This document shows positions 7,842-16,102 of a stretch of DNA of 64,000 nucleotides, one piece after another. The notes under the pieces are model-generated. The model searched no databases. It saw only the letters and a list, made by a program, of their open reading frames with translations, and was not told the origin of the DNA. This stretch comes from Urbifossiella limnaea (GTDB taxonomy: Bacteria; Planctomycetota; Planctomycetia; Gemmatales; Gemmataceae), in NCBI RefSeq assembly GCF_007747215.1, contig NZ_CP036273.1, positions 2,898,322-2,962,321 of the forward strand. The letters run 5' to 3'. The position numbers and the translations under genes are program-made. Numbering within the stretch: position 1 is the stretch's first letter; each line of letters opens with the position of its first letter.

Positions 7842-10406
7842 TCAGAACGGCGGCCCGTTCGGGTCGTCGAACAGGGTCGGCCCTGCGGGCTTTCGCTTCG
7901 GCGCTTCCGGCGGCGCGACCGGCGTCGGCGTCGGCTTCTTCCGCGTCGGTTTGGGTTCCGGCGGCTTTGGTGCCGGCGTCTCCACCGCCGGCGGCGGTGT
8001 TCCGACGGGCAGCTGGTGCCGCGCTTCCAGGGTGCCGAGTACCGACTCGGCGCGGGCCAGCACCGGTTCCGGAACGCCCGCCAGCCGGGCGACGTGGATG
8101 CCGTAGCTCTTGTCGGCGTTGCCCGGCCCGATCTTGTGCAGGAACACCACGTCCTTCTCGTGCTCCTGGACCGTCACGTTGTAGTTCCGCAGGTTCGGCA
8201 GCGTCGCCGCGAGCTGCGCGAGTTCGTGGTAGTGCGTGGCGAATAGCGCCCGACAGCCGACCGCCCCGTGCAGGTACTCGGTGATGGCCCACGCGAGCGA
8301 CACGCCGTCGTACGTGCTGGTGCCGCGGCCGATCTCGTCGAGGATGACCAGGCTGCGCCGGGTGGCGTTGTTCAGGATGTTCGCCGCCTCCGTCATTTCG
8401 ACCATGAACGTGCTCTGGCCGCGGCTCAGTTCGTCGCTGGCGCCGACGCGAGTAAAGATGCGGTCGGTCAGGCCGACGGTCGCGGCCTTCGCGGGGACGA
8501 AGCTGCCGACGTGGGCCATAAGTGTGAGCAGCGCCACCTGCCGGATGAACGTGCTCTTGCCGCTCATGTTCGGCCCGGTGATGAGCCAGAAGGTGCCGGC
8601 CTCGGGGCCGAACGCGGCGTCGTTCGGGACGAACGTGCCCGGCGGCAGGATCACGTCGAGGACCGGGTGGCGGCCGTCCTTGATGTCGAGGACGGGTTCG
8701 TCAACCAGCACCGGGCGGACGTAGTTGCGGGACGCGGCCAACTCCGCGAGAGCCGCAAGGAAGTCGGCCGCGGCGAGCACGTCGGCGGTGTTCAGGAGGC
8801 GGTGCGTCTGCGCGGCCACCTGCTCGCGGAGCTGGTTGAACAGCTGTAGCTCCAGCGCCTGGCTCTTCTCCTGCGCGGACAGCACCTTCTCCTCGTACTC
8901 CTTCAGCTGCGGCGTGATGTAGCGCTCGGCGTTCTTCAGCGTCTGCTTGCGGACGTAGTCGGCCGGCACGCGGCCGGCGTTGGCGTGCGTCACCTCGATG
9001 TAGTAGCCGTGGACCTCGTTGTACCCGACCTTCAGGCTCGTGATGTTCGTCCGCGTGATCTCCGCCGCCTGGTAGCGGGCGATCCACCCTTTGCCTTCGC
9101 TGGACAGCTTCCGCAGCTCGTCCAGGTCGGGGCTGTAGCCCTCCTTGATCACGTCGCCGTCCTTCGCGGACAAGGGCGGGTCAACCTTTAGGGCTCGGTC
9201 GAGGAGGTCGCGGAGGTCGGGACACAGTTCGAGCCGCTGCTCCAACGCCGCCAGCAGCGACGAGCGGCGGCCGGACAGCTTCGCCTTCACGGCGGGCAAC
9301 AGGCGGAGCGTGGCGGCGATCTTCGCCAGGTCCGGCGGCGTGGCGCGGGCCGTCGAGACGCGCGTGGCGAGGCGTTGAATGTCGGAGCAAGCGTCGAGCT
9401 GGTCGCGGAGCTGGCCGCGGAGGGCGTGGTCCTTCACCAGTTCCTCGACGGCGTCGAGCCGGGCCGTGATCGCGGCGCGGTCGGTGAGCGGGGCCAGCAG
9501 GCTGTCGTGGAGCATCCGCGCGCCCATCGGCGTGACGGTGCGGTCGAGCACGGACAGCAGCGAGCCGTCGCGCTGGGCGTCGCGCAGGGTGCGCGTCAGT
9601 TCCAGGCTGCGGCGCGTGACCTCGTCGAGCGTCAGGAGCGTGTCGGGCCGGTGCGGCTGGAGGCGGCGCAGGTGCGACAGGCTGGCCCGGAGCGTCTCCT
9701 GCAAGTAGACGACGATCGCGCCCGCGGCCGTGAGGCACGGCTGGTCGTCCTCGAAGCCGAAGCCGGAGAGCGTCGCCACCTGGAAGTGCGTCTTGAGCGC
9801 TTGCGTCGCGGTCGTCGGGTCAAACGTCCAGTCCGGCCGGGGCGACCGCGTCCGCGGCATGACGACGCTCGCCGCTTCCGTGATCGTGCCTGCCTGTCCA
9901 TCCGCGTAAAGCACCTCGGCGGCGTTGAGGCGCGCGAACTCGTCGGTCAGCCGCGCGGCGGGCACGTCGGCCGCGCCGAAGACGCCGGCGCTGAGGTCGA
10001 CCCACGCCACGCCGAACACGCTGCTTTTCGTGGCGAAAACGGCGACGAGGTGGTTCGGCGACTTCGGGTCGAGCAAGCCCTCCTCGGTGACGGTGCCCGG
10101 CGTGACGACGCGGTTCACCTCGCGGTGGATGATCTTCTTCTTCGGGTCCGGCTCCTCCATCTGCTCGCACACGGCGACGCGGTGGCCGGCCTTGATGAGC
10201 TGACCGAGGTAGTGCTCCAGGCGGTGCACCGGCACGCCCGCCATGGGCACGGTGCCGTCGCGCTTCGTGAGCGTGAGGCCGAGCACTTTGGAGCCCAACT
10301 CGGCGTCGTCCTCGAACAGTTCGTAGAAGTCGCCGTTGCGAAAAAGGACAAGCATTCCCGGGTGAAGCGCCTTCGCGTCGCGGTACTGTTGCAGCATCCG
10401 GCTCAT
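7842..10406 (-). CDS. mutS: DNA mismatch repair protein MutS
   Basis: An 854-residue MutS1. The mismatch-reading Phe-X-Glu motif is in GDFYELF, about 25 residues from the start. The connector and lever domains are followed by the ATPase: ITGPNMSGKST (Walker A, about 608), STFMVEMTEAANIL, LVILDEIGRGTST (Walker B) and ATHYHEL. A Pro/Lys-rich C-terminal tail ends in TLFDDPNGPPF. The frame stays open upstream to 10949, but the ATG at 10406 (MSRMLQQYRDAKALHPG) matches the usual MutS N-terminus. It is divergent from kamA. It works with the MutL at 149-2044; no MutH is seen, in line with a methyl-independent system. Confidence 0.97.
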   Translation of the reverse strand: MSRMLQQYRDAKALHPGMLVLFRNGDFYELFEDDAELGSKVLGLTLTKRDGTVPMAGVPVHRLEHYLGQLIKAGHRVAVCEQMEEPDPKKKIIHREVNRVVTPGTVTEEGLLDPKSPNHLVAVFATKSSVFGVAWVDLSAGVFGAADVPAARLTDEFARLNAAEVLYADGQAGTITEAASVVMPRTRSPRPDWTFDPTTATQALKTHFQVATLSGFGFEDDQPCLTAAGAIVVYLQETLRASLSHLRRLQPHRPDTLLTLDEVTRRSLELTRTLRDAQRDGSLLSVLDRTVTPMGARMLHDSLLAPLTDRAAITARLDAVEELVKDHALRGQLRDQLDACSDIQRLATRVSTARATPPDLAKIAATLRLLPAVKAKLSGRRSSLLAALEQRLELCPDLRDLLDRALKVDPPLSAKDGDVIKEGYSPDLDELRKLSSEGKGWIARYQAAEITRTNITSLKVGYNEVHGYYIEVTHANAGRVPADYVRKQTLKNAERYITPQLKEYEEKVLSAQEKSQALELQLFNQLREQVAAQTHRLLNTADVLAAADFLAALAELAASRNYVRPVLVDEPVLDIKDGRHPVLDVILPPGTFVPNDAAFGPEAGTFWLITGPNMSGKSTFIRQVALLTLMAHVGSFVPAKAATVGLTDRIFTRVGASDELSRGQSTFMVEMTEAANILNNATRRSLVILDEIGRGTSTYDGVSLAWAITEYLHGAVGCRALFATHYHELAQLAATLPNLRNYNVTVQEHEKDVVFLHKIGPGNADKSYGIHVARLAGVPEPVLARAESVLGTLEARHQLPVGTPPPAVETPAPKPPEPKPTRKKPTPTPVAPPEAPKRKPAGPTLFDDPNGPPF

Positions 10407-10560
10407 GGCGGTCCCGCGCGGCTCGTCGGTGTCGGAAAGAGAAGTGTATCGGCGCGCGCGGCGGCGCGGGATGCCGGGAGCTGAGGCCGAAGTGCGCCGT
10501 GTCGCGCCGGTGTTGCGGGAAAAAGTGGGAAATTCCGCGCGGCAACGGCGGACGCTCAAC

Positions 10561-10588
10561 TTGTTTTTCACACACCCCGCGTTACGAT
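10561..10588 (+). promoter_or_regulatory. Candidate sigma-70 promoter for kamA
   Basis: The roughly 300-base mutS/kamA divergent region contains TTGTTT (10561-10566), a 16-base spacer and TACGAT (10583-10588) in a locally AT-richer stretch. Nothing else in the region looks like a gene. The match to consensus is partial. Confidence 0.3.
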
Positions 10589-10704
10589 CTGTTCTTAAGG
10601 TGTACGTCGCGCTTCGCGCACTCAAGGCGTCGCCCCCCCGCAGTGCCGGTCGTCGTCGGATGACACCGGCCCGGGTTAAGAGGCCCGTGGAGGCGAAACC
10701 CGGC

Positions 10705-12123
10705 ATGGCCGAACCCGACACTCGCCCGAGCACGACGCCGGCCGCGAGCGGATTCGACGACGACGAGCCCCCGAGTCGGTCGCGGCGGCTCCCCGCGTGG
10801 CAGGACGTCCCGGACCACCTCTGGACCGACTGGCGGTGGCAGACGCAGAACTCGGTGCGCTCCGTTCGCCAGCTCCGCACCCTGCTCACCTTCTCCCCCG
10901 CCGAGCTCGAAGCGATCGGCCGGATCGAGAGCGAGTACAAGCTCGCCATCCCGCCGTACTACTTCTCGCTCATCGACCCGGACGACCCGTTCGACCCGAT
11001 CCGCCTCCAGAGCGTGCCGTCGCCCCTGGAAGCGCAGAACCAGTCGGGGTACGAGCTGGAAGACCCGCTCGAGGAGGACAAGGACTCGCCGGTGCCGGGC
11101 CTCACGCACCGGTACCCCGACCGGGCGCTGCTCATCACCACGCCCAACTGCTCGATGTACTGCCGGTACTGCACGCGCAAGCGCGCCACGCTCACCCGCG
11201 GCGGCTGGGAGGGGATCAGCGCTGACGACGAGCGGATGATCGACTACGTCCGCCGCACCGAGAGCATCCGCGACGTGATCGTCAGCGGTGGCGACCCGCT
11301 GACCCTGCCGGTCGGCAAGCTCCGCTATTACCTGGACAACCTGAAGGCCATCGACCACGTGGACGTGATCCGCATCGGCACCCGCGTGCCGGTCACGCTC
11401 CCGCAGCGGCTGTTCGACCAGGAACTCATCGACCTGCTGGCGTCGGCCGAGAAGGTGTACATCCAGACGCACTTCAACCACCCGCGCGAGATCACGCCGG
11501 AGTCGGCGCGCGTGGTGAAGGCGCTGCTGAAGGCCGGGATGCCGGTGAACAACCACTCGGTGCTGCTGAAGGGCGTGAACGACGACCTGGGCACGATGCG
11601 CGAGTTGCTCCGCGGCCTGCTGCGGATCAAGGTCCGGCCGTACTACCTGTTCCACTGCGACCCGGTGACCGGTGCCGGCCACTTCCGCACGAGCGTGTGG
11701 AAGGGGCTCGAGATCATGGAAGGCCTCCGCGGGCACATGAGCGGCATCGGCATCCCGACTTACGTGGTGGACAGCCCGCACGGCGGCGGCAAGATTCCGA
11801 TGATGCCGAACTACCTCGTGAGCATGGCCGACGATGCGGTCGTGCTGCGGAACTACGAGGGGATGCTGATCCGTTACCAGGCCGAGGACAAGCCAGGTTT
11901 GTCGCCGGCCGCCGGCCCGCGGACCCGCGGCGTGAGCGCGCTGCTCCAGGGCGACAAGACGCAGTTGATGCCCGAGGGGAACGAACGGATGGAGCGCCGC
12001 CGGAGGATGGAAGTGCTGGACCCCGGCTACGAGGCGGGCTGCGGCGGCGGCGACTCGGACGGGCCGCCGGGTGTTCTGCCGCTGCCGGTGATGAACGGCC
12101 GCCACGCGGCGTCGAACGGCTGA
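10705..12123 (+). CDS. kamA: KamA-family radical SAM aminomutase (lysine 2,3-aminomutase-like)
   Basis: A 472-residue radical SAM protein with PLP-binding features. The cluster motif is CSMYCRYC (Cys about 149, 153, 156) followed by TRKR. The KamA-specific block runs from VSGGDPLTL through GTRVPVTLPQRL to HFNHPREITPE. The PLP-lysine motif appears as PHGGGK (about 359) instead of the usual PGGGGK. HCDPVTGAGHFRT matches the clostridial enzyme region. Lysine 2,3-aminomutase makes beta-lysine, and relatives act on glutamate or on the lysine of EF-P. The Pro/Arg-rich N-terminus and a 60-residue C-terminal tail are longer than usual. ATG 10705 is chosen over 10660 and 10405 because of the GGAGG upstream and because the longer frames cross the mutS promoter region. 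Two ATP-grasp ligases follow. Confidence 0.85.
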   Translation: MAEPDTRPSTTPAASGFDDDEPPSRSRRLPAWQDVPDHLWTDWRWQTQNSVRSVRQLRTLLTFSPAELEAIGRIESEYKLAIPPYYFSLIDPDDPFDPIRLQSVPSPLEAQNQSGYELEDPLEEDKDSPVPGLTHRYPDRALLITTPNCSMYCRYCTRKRATLTRGGWEGISADDERMIDYVRRTESIRDVIVSGGDPLTLPVGKLRYYLDNLKAIDHVDVIRIGTRVPVTLPQRLFDQELIDLLASAEKVYIQTHFNHPREITPESARVVKALLKAGMPVNNHSVLLKGVNDDLGTMRELLRGLLRIKVRPYYLFHCDPVTGAGHFRTSVWKGLEIMEGLRGHMSGIGIPTYVVDSPHGGGKIPMMPNYLVSMADDAVVLRNYEGMLIRYQAEDKPGLSPAAGPRTRGVSALLQGDKTQLMPEGNERMERRRRMEVLDPGYEAGCGGGDSDGPPGVLPLPVMNGRHAASNG

Positions 12124-12143
12124 AGCCCGAATCGTGAAACCTG

Positions 12144-12177
12144 AAAAGCCCGGGGACAGCCGTCCCCGGGCTTTTTT
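12144..12177 (+). terminator. Strong intrinsic terminator after kamA
   Basis: GCCCGGGGAC at 12148-12157 pairs with GTCCCCGGGC at 12162-12171 around a 4-base loop. The stem is extended by AAAA and TTTTTT. This is a textbook Rho-independent terminator. It ends only about 13 bases before the ATG of the next gene, so it may also act as an attenuator for that gene. Confidence 0.9.
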
Positions 12178-12190
12178 GTCGGAGCCACCC

Positions 12191-13213
12191 ATGCGGATCG
12201 GCATCGCCTGCACGCTGAAGCCGGACGGCCCGCCACCGCCCGGCGCCAGTGACGACTGGGCCGAGGAGTTCGACTCGCCGGCCACCGTAGAGGCCGTCGC
12301 CGCCGTGCTGCGGTCACTGGGTCACGACGTCCGCTCGCTCGGCGACGGCCGGCCGTTCCTCGAAGCCGTGATGGCCGACCCGCCGGACCTGGTGTTCAAC
12401 TTCGCCGAGGGGCAGGGCGTGTCGCGGTCCCGCGAGGCCCGTGTGCCGGCGGTGTGCGAGATGCTCGGCGTCCCCGTCACCGGCTCCGACCCGCTCGCGC
12501 TCGCCGTCGCGCTCGACAAGGACATGACCCGCCGCCTCGTGGAAGCCGCCGGTCTGACAGTGCCGAAGGGATTCACACTCGCGCCGCCGCCGGGCGAGTA
12601 CGACGGCGAGTACGCCGAGTTCCCCGCGCTACTCGAAGCCGCCGGCCTGACGTGCCCGGTGATCGTGAAGCCCGCCCTGGAGGGCAGCAGCAAGGGCATC
12701 CGCCGCACGGCGCTGGTGCGGACGCCCGAGGAGTTCGGCCCCACGGTCGTGGCGCTGTGGCAGGAGTACCGCCAACCGGCGCTGGTCGAGGAGTTCATCG
12801 TCGGCGACGAGGTGACGGTCGGCATCGTGGGGAACGACCCGCCACAACCGCTGGGCGTGATGCGTGTGGTCCCGAAGGAGTCGTCGGCCGAGTTCGTGTA
12901 CAGCCTGGAAGTGAAGCGCGCCTGGGACGGCGTGGTGAGCTACGAGGCGCCGGCGAAGTTGCCGCGCGACGTGTACGCGGCGGTGGAGGCCGACGCGCTG
13001 GCGGCGTTCGCCGCGCTCGGCTGCCGGGACGTGGCGCGGGCCGACTTCCGCGTCCGCGACGGGGTGCCGTACTTCCTGGAGATCAACCCGCTGCCGGGGC
13101 TGAACCCCGACAGCGGTGACTTGTGCTACCTCGCCTACCGCATGGGCCACACCTACGCCGACCTGATCCGCCTGATCTTCGGCGCCGCAGCGACGCGCTG
13201 CGGGCTCGCCTGA
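12191..13213 (+). CDS. ATP-grasp ligase, D-Ala-D-Ala-ligase-like (first of two)
   Basis: A 340-residue ATP-grasp enzyme. ATG 12191 with GGAG at 12181-12184 is chosen because the longer frame would read through the terminator hairpin. The N-terminal part (MRIGIACTLKP, then LVFNFAEGQGVSRSREARVP) matches the D-Ala-D-Ala ligase N-domain. The grasp core has VIVKPALEGSSKGI (about residues 157-170), LVEEFIVGDEVTVGI and the metal/ATP segment FLEINPLPGLNPDSG (about 296-310). It resembles Ddl, but the divergent N-terminus and the kamA context suggest a different amino-acid or peptide substrate. Whether it serves peptidoglycan cannot be judged from sequence. Confidence 0.8.
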   Translation: MRIGIACTLKPDGPPPPGASDDWAEEFDSPATVEAVAAVLRSLGHDVRSLGDGRPFLEAVMADPPDLVFNFAEGQGVSRSREARVPAVCEMLGVPVTGSDPLALAVALDKDMTRRLVEAAGLTVPKGFTLAPPPGEYDGEYAEFPALLEAAGLTCPVIVKPALEGSSKGIRRTALVRTPEEFGPTVVALWQEYRQPALVEEFIVGDEVTVGIVGNDPPQPLGVMRVVPKESSAEFVYSLEVKRAWDGVVSYEAPAKLPRDVYAAVEADALAAFAALGCRDVARADFRVRDGVPYFLEINPLPGLNPDSGDLCYLAYRMGHTYADLIRLIFGAAATRCGLA

Positions 13214-13251
13214 GGCGTGGTAACATTGGTGGTTACCGCGGAGTCCACGAG

Positions 13252-13872
13252 ATGAGCGCGATCCCGAAGCGAAAGCTGACTGAGGCCGAGTACCTCGAAA
13301 TCGAGCGCGCCGCCGAGTTCAAGAGCGAGTTCTACGACGGCGTCATGTACCCGATGCAAGGCCCGGCGGGCGTCGTTGGCATGGCCGGCGCCACCTTTGA
13401 CCACAATAAGATCAAGGAGAACGTGGCCCGGGCCCTCGGCAACGCCCTGGAAAGCGGTCCGTGCGAGGCGCTGTCAAGTGACATGCGCGTGAAGGTGCGC
13501 GCCACCGGCCTCCACACGTACCCGGATGTTGTCGTCTACTGCGGCACGCCAGAGTTCCTCGACGACGAGAAGCGTGATACCCTGCTGAATCCCACGGTCA
13601 TCGTCGAGGTCCTGTCCGAATCGACGGAGAAGTACGACCGGACGACGAAGATGATGCACTACCGGCGCATTCCGTCGCTCCGCGAGTACGTCATGATCTC
13701 CCAAGAGCAGACGCACGCAGAGCGGTACGTCCGGCAGACGAGCGGGCGGTGGTTGCTGATCGAGTACGATGACCCGGCTGGTGCGCTCGACCTGGAGTGC
13801 ATCTCCGTCGAGATACCCCTCGCGGCGATCTACCGCGGCGTCCGACTGCCCGAGAACCCGCCGTTGCGCTGA
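13252..13872 (+). CDS. Uma2-family putative endonuclease (DUF820)
   Basis: A 206-residue protein of the Uma2/DUF820 family, which has a PD-(D/E)XK nuclease-like fold. Typical features are the N-terminal LTEAEYLEIERAAEFKSEFYDG, then HNKIKENVARALGNAL, the acidic site YPDVVVYCGTP (Asp about 90) and VIVEVLSESTEKYDRTTK (Glu about 118), followed by YRRIPSLREYVMI. The biological role of the family is unsettled. It is abundant in cyanobacteria and planctomycetes and often appears as single-gene insertions. Here it interrupts the two ATP-grasp genes. A small inverted repeat (TAACATTGGTGGTTA) lies just upstream. Confidence 0.85.
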   Translation: MSAIPKRKLTEAEYLEIERAAEFKSEFYDGVMYPMQGPAGVVGMAGATFDHNKIKENVARALGNALESGPCEALSSDMRVKVRATGLHTYPDVVVYCGTPEFLDDEKRDTLLNPTVIVEVLSESTEKYDRTTKMMHYRRIPSLREYVMISQEQTHAERYVRQTSGRWLLIEYDDPAGALDLECISVEIPLAAIYRGVRLPENPPLR

Positions 13873-14013
13873 GCCGCGGTCCGCTCGTAACGGCTGTGCG
13901 GCCGCGTCGCGCCGTCCGCCGCGCGGATTCGCCGACGCCGCATTCCGCACACCCCCTGCGGCCGCAATAAAGTGTGGATGTTGAAGCAGGCCCGCCGGAG
14001 CCGCCGTCGTCCG

Positions 14014-15081
14014 ATGCCCCCCCGCGTGCTGGTGCTGTACAACGAGCCGGTCCTGCCCGCGTCCCACCCGGACGCCGGGGCCGAGCACGACATCCTCGAC
14101 ACCGTCGCCGACACGTTCAAGATCATCCAGGCGGCCGGGTTCGACGCCCGCAAGCTCGGCATCAACCACGACCCCCGGCCGCTCCTCGACGAAGTCCGCG
14201 ACCACCGTCCGGACGCCGTGTTCAACCTGTTTGAGGGCATCCCCACCCAGCCGGGGACGGAAGTGTCGGTCGCGGCGCTGCTGGAATGGTTGAACCTGCC
14301 GTTCACCGGCTGCCCGTCGCCGTGCCTGTCCGTCGGCCGCGACAAGGTGCGGAGCAAGCACCTCCTCGCCGCCGCCGGGCTGCCGACCGCCCCGTACCTT
14401 GTCGTCCCGGAAGGCGGTCCCATCCCCCGGTGGCGTCGGGGCTGGCCGGCCATCGTTAAGCCTGCGGCCCAGGACGCCAGCGTCGGCATCGACCAGGGGA
14501 GCGTCGTCAACACCCAGGCCGAACTGGCGGCACGGGTCGAGTACGTCCGCAAGACCTACGGCGGGGACTGCCTCGTCGAGGCGTTCGTGTTCGGCCGCGA
14601 GTTGCACGTGAACGTCATTGAGGTCGCCGGCGCCCGGGTGCCCGAGGTGCTGCCGCTGGCCGAGATCGAATTCCACGACCGCCGCCCGGGCAAGTGGCCG
14701 GTGTACACGTTCACCGCCAAGTGGGACATGGAGAGCGACGAGTACAAGAACGCGCCGCTGAAGGCGCCCGTGTACATCGACGAGCCGCTGTTCAAGGAGG
14801 TGGAACGAATCGCGGTGCGCGCGTTCCGCCTCTTCGAGTGCCGCGACTACGCCCGGCTCGACGTGCGGCTGACGGCCGAGGGGAAGTTCGCCGTTCTGGA
14901 GATGAACCCGAACCCGTACCTGAACAGCCTGGCGCTGGTGAACGGCCTGATGGCCACGAACCGCACGCACGAGTGGGTCGTCACGAATATGGCGCTCGCC
15001 GCCCTGGCCCGCGGCGGCACCCGCCCGGCCGCGGGCGAAGTCGACGTCCCCGTCGGCGTGGTTACCGGAGTGGAGACGTGA
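14014..15081 (+). CDS. ATP-grasp ligase, D-Ala-D-Ala-ligase-like (second of two)
   Basis: A 355-residue ATP-grasp enzyme related to the first but clearly distinct. ATG 14014 (MPPRVLVLYNEP) has GGAG upstream; GTG 13972 and ATG 13978 are alternatives. The N-domain carries AVFNLFEGIPTQPGTEVS. The grasp core carries AIVKPAAQDASVGIDQGSVV (about residues 145-164), CLVEAFVFGRELHVNVIE, and DYARLDVRLTAEGKFAVLEM followed by NPNPYLN (about 280-306). A 20-residue insertion around PGKWPVYTFTAKWDMESDEY is unlike standard Ddl. Its stop overlaps the GTG of the next gene, so the two are translationally coupled. The substrate is unknown. Confidence 0.8.
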   Translation: MPPRVLVLYNEPVLPASHPDAGAEHDILDTVADTFKIIQAAGFDARKLGINHDPRPLLDEVRDHRPDAVFNLFEGIPTQPGTEVSVAALLEWLNLPFTGCPSPCLSVGRDKVRSKHLLAAAGLPTAPYLVVPEGGPIPRWRRGWPAIVKPAAQDASVGIDQGSVVNTQAELAARVEYVRKTYGGDCLVEAFVFGRELHVNVIEVAGARVPEVLPLAEIEFHDRRPGKWPVYTFTAKWDMESDEYKNAPLKAPVYIDEPLFKEVERIAVRAFRLFECRDYARLDVRLTAEGKFAVLEMNPNPYLNSLALVNGLMATNRTHEWVVTNMALAALARGGTRPAAGEVDVPVGVVTGVET

Positions 15082-15590
15082 TCGCGCTCGAAGTCGTCAA
15101 CGCCGACACCGCCACCTTCGACTGCAGCTTCGGCCGCGGCTGCGAGGGCGTCTGCTGCCGTAACGGCCGGCCGAGCGTGGACGCCGACGAGGCCGCGCGC
15201 ATCACGGCCCTCTTGCCGCGGGTGCTGCCGCTGCTCCGCCCCGAGGCGCGGGCGGTGGTCGAGGCCGACGGGTTCCTGAGCAACCGCAAGAAGCTCGGAC
15301 AGCCGATGGTCCGCGTGGCGGCCGGGTGGTGTGTGTTGTTCAACGGCGGCTGCACCCTTCACGGCATCGGCGCCGCGGACGGCGACCCGCTGATGTACAA
15401 GCCGAGCCAGTGCGCGCTGTTCCCGCTGGAGAAGGGCGACGCCGGGTGGTACGTCCGGCAGTGGGGCTACGAGGGCGAGCAGTGGACGACGCTGTTCTGC
15501 CTCAACCCGGCGAACACGGCCCGGCCGGCCGTCGAGGCGCTGGAGGGCGAGTTGGCCCTCGCCGCGAAGCTCGACGGCGTTCCGGGCTAA
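15078..15590 (+). CDS. Cys-cluster (YkgJ/DUF3109-like) metal-binding protein
   Basis: A 170-residue protein with cysteines arranged as C-X6-C-X3-CC near the N-terminus (CSFGRGCEGVCC), then CVLFNGGC, QCALFPL and LFCLNP. This pattern is typical of YkgJ/DUF3109 proteins, which are thought to bind zinc or an iron-sulfur cluster. The GTG at 15078 overlaps the upstream stop (GTGA). Coupling to the ATP-grasp ligase implies a role in the same process, perhaps as a maturation or modification factor. That role is inference. Confidence 0.7.
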   Translation: MIALEVVNADTATFDCSFGRGCEGVCCRNGRPSVDADEAARITALLPRVLPLLRPEARAVVEADGFLSNRKKLGQPMVRVAAGWCVLFNGGCTLHGIGAADGDPLMYKPSQCALFPLEKGDAGWYVRQWGYEGEQWTTLFCLNPANTARPAVEALEGELALAAKLDGVPG

Positions 15591-15607
15591 TTCGGCCGCG
15601 GCGCCCC

Positions 15608-15636
15608 TTGACAGGTTGGGGCGGTCCTAGAATGAT
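15608..15636 (+). promoter_or_regulatory. Candidate sigma-70 promoter for the STAS/HATPase pair
   Basis: TTGACA at 15608-15613 matches the -35 consensus exactly. A 17-base spacer leads to AATGAT at 15631-15636 (four of six to the -10). It lies between the Cys-cluster gene and the STAS gene and would give a leader of about 80 bases. Confidence 0.5.
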
Positions 15637-15720
15637 GCCTTGGAATCCCTTGTGCGGACTCGCGCGGTGGCGGTCGTGGTTCGTCGCGACCGGCCGAGCA
15701 CGTCCCCCCGGAGGTCTGAG

Positions 15721-16086
15721 ATGACAGGCTCAGGTGGCCGTCGGCGGCGGCTCGAAGTCGAGGACATGGGGGACATCGCGGTCGTCAACTTCGTCGACAA
15801 GAAGATCCTCGACGAGCAGAACATCCAGATGATCGGCGACGACCTGTTCCGGCTCGTGGACGAACTCGGCCGGAAGAAGGTGCTGCTCAACTTCCAAAAC
15901 GTCGAGTTCATGTCCAGCGCCGCGCTCGGCAAGCTCATCACCCTCCACCGCAAGTTGCAGGGCGCCGGCGGCAAGCTGGTGCTGTGCAAGATCGCCAAGG
16001 ACATCCTGGACGTGTTCCGCATCACCAAGCTCGACAAGATCCTGGTGATCGTGGCGGACGAGCAGGCCGGGCTCCAGGCGTTCTGA
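15721..16086 (+). CDS. STAS-domain anti-anti-sigma factor
   Basis: A 121-residue single-domain STAS protein of the SpoIIAA/RsbV class. ATG 15721 has GGAGG upstream. The region LLNFQNVEFMSSAALGKLI holds the serine pair where SpoIIAA-type proteins are phosphorylated (about residues 66-67). Such proteins bind and sequester an anti-sigma kinase when unphosphorylated. The ATPase kinase gene follows 16 bases later, so the two form a partner-switch pair. The sigma factor they control is not adjacent. Confidence 0.88.
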   Translation: MTGSGGRRRRLEVEDMGDIAVVNFVDKKILDEQNIQMIGDDLFRLVDELGRKKVLLNFQNVEFMSSAALGKLITLHRKLQGAGGKLVLCKIAKDILDVFRITKLDKILVIVADEQAGLQAF

Positions 16087-16102
16087 CCCCCCGGGTGCTC
16101 CG

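Noticed and set aside
12134-12190. Upstream GTG start for the first ATP-grasp gene
   Set aside because: It would place the strong terminator hairpin inside the coding region and adds residues not fitting the family N-terminus.
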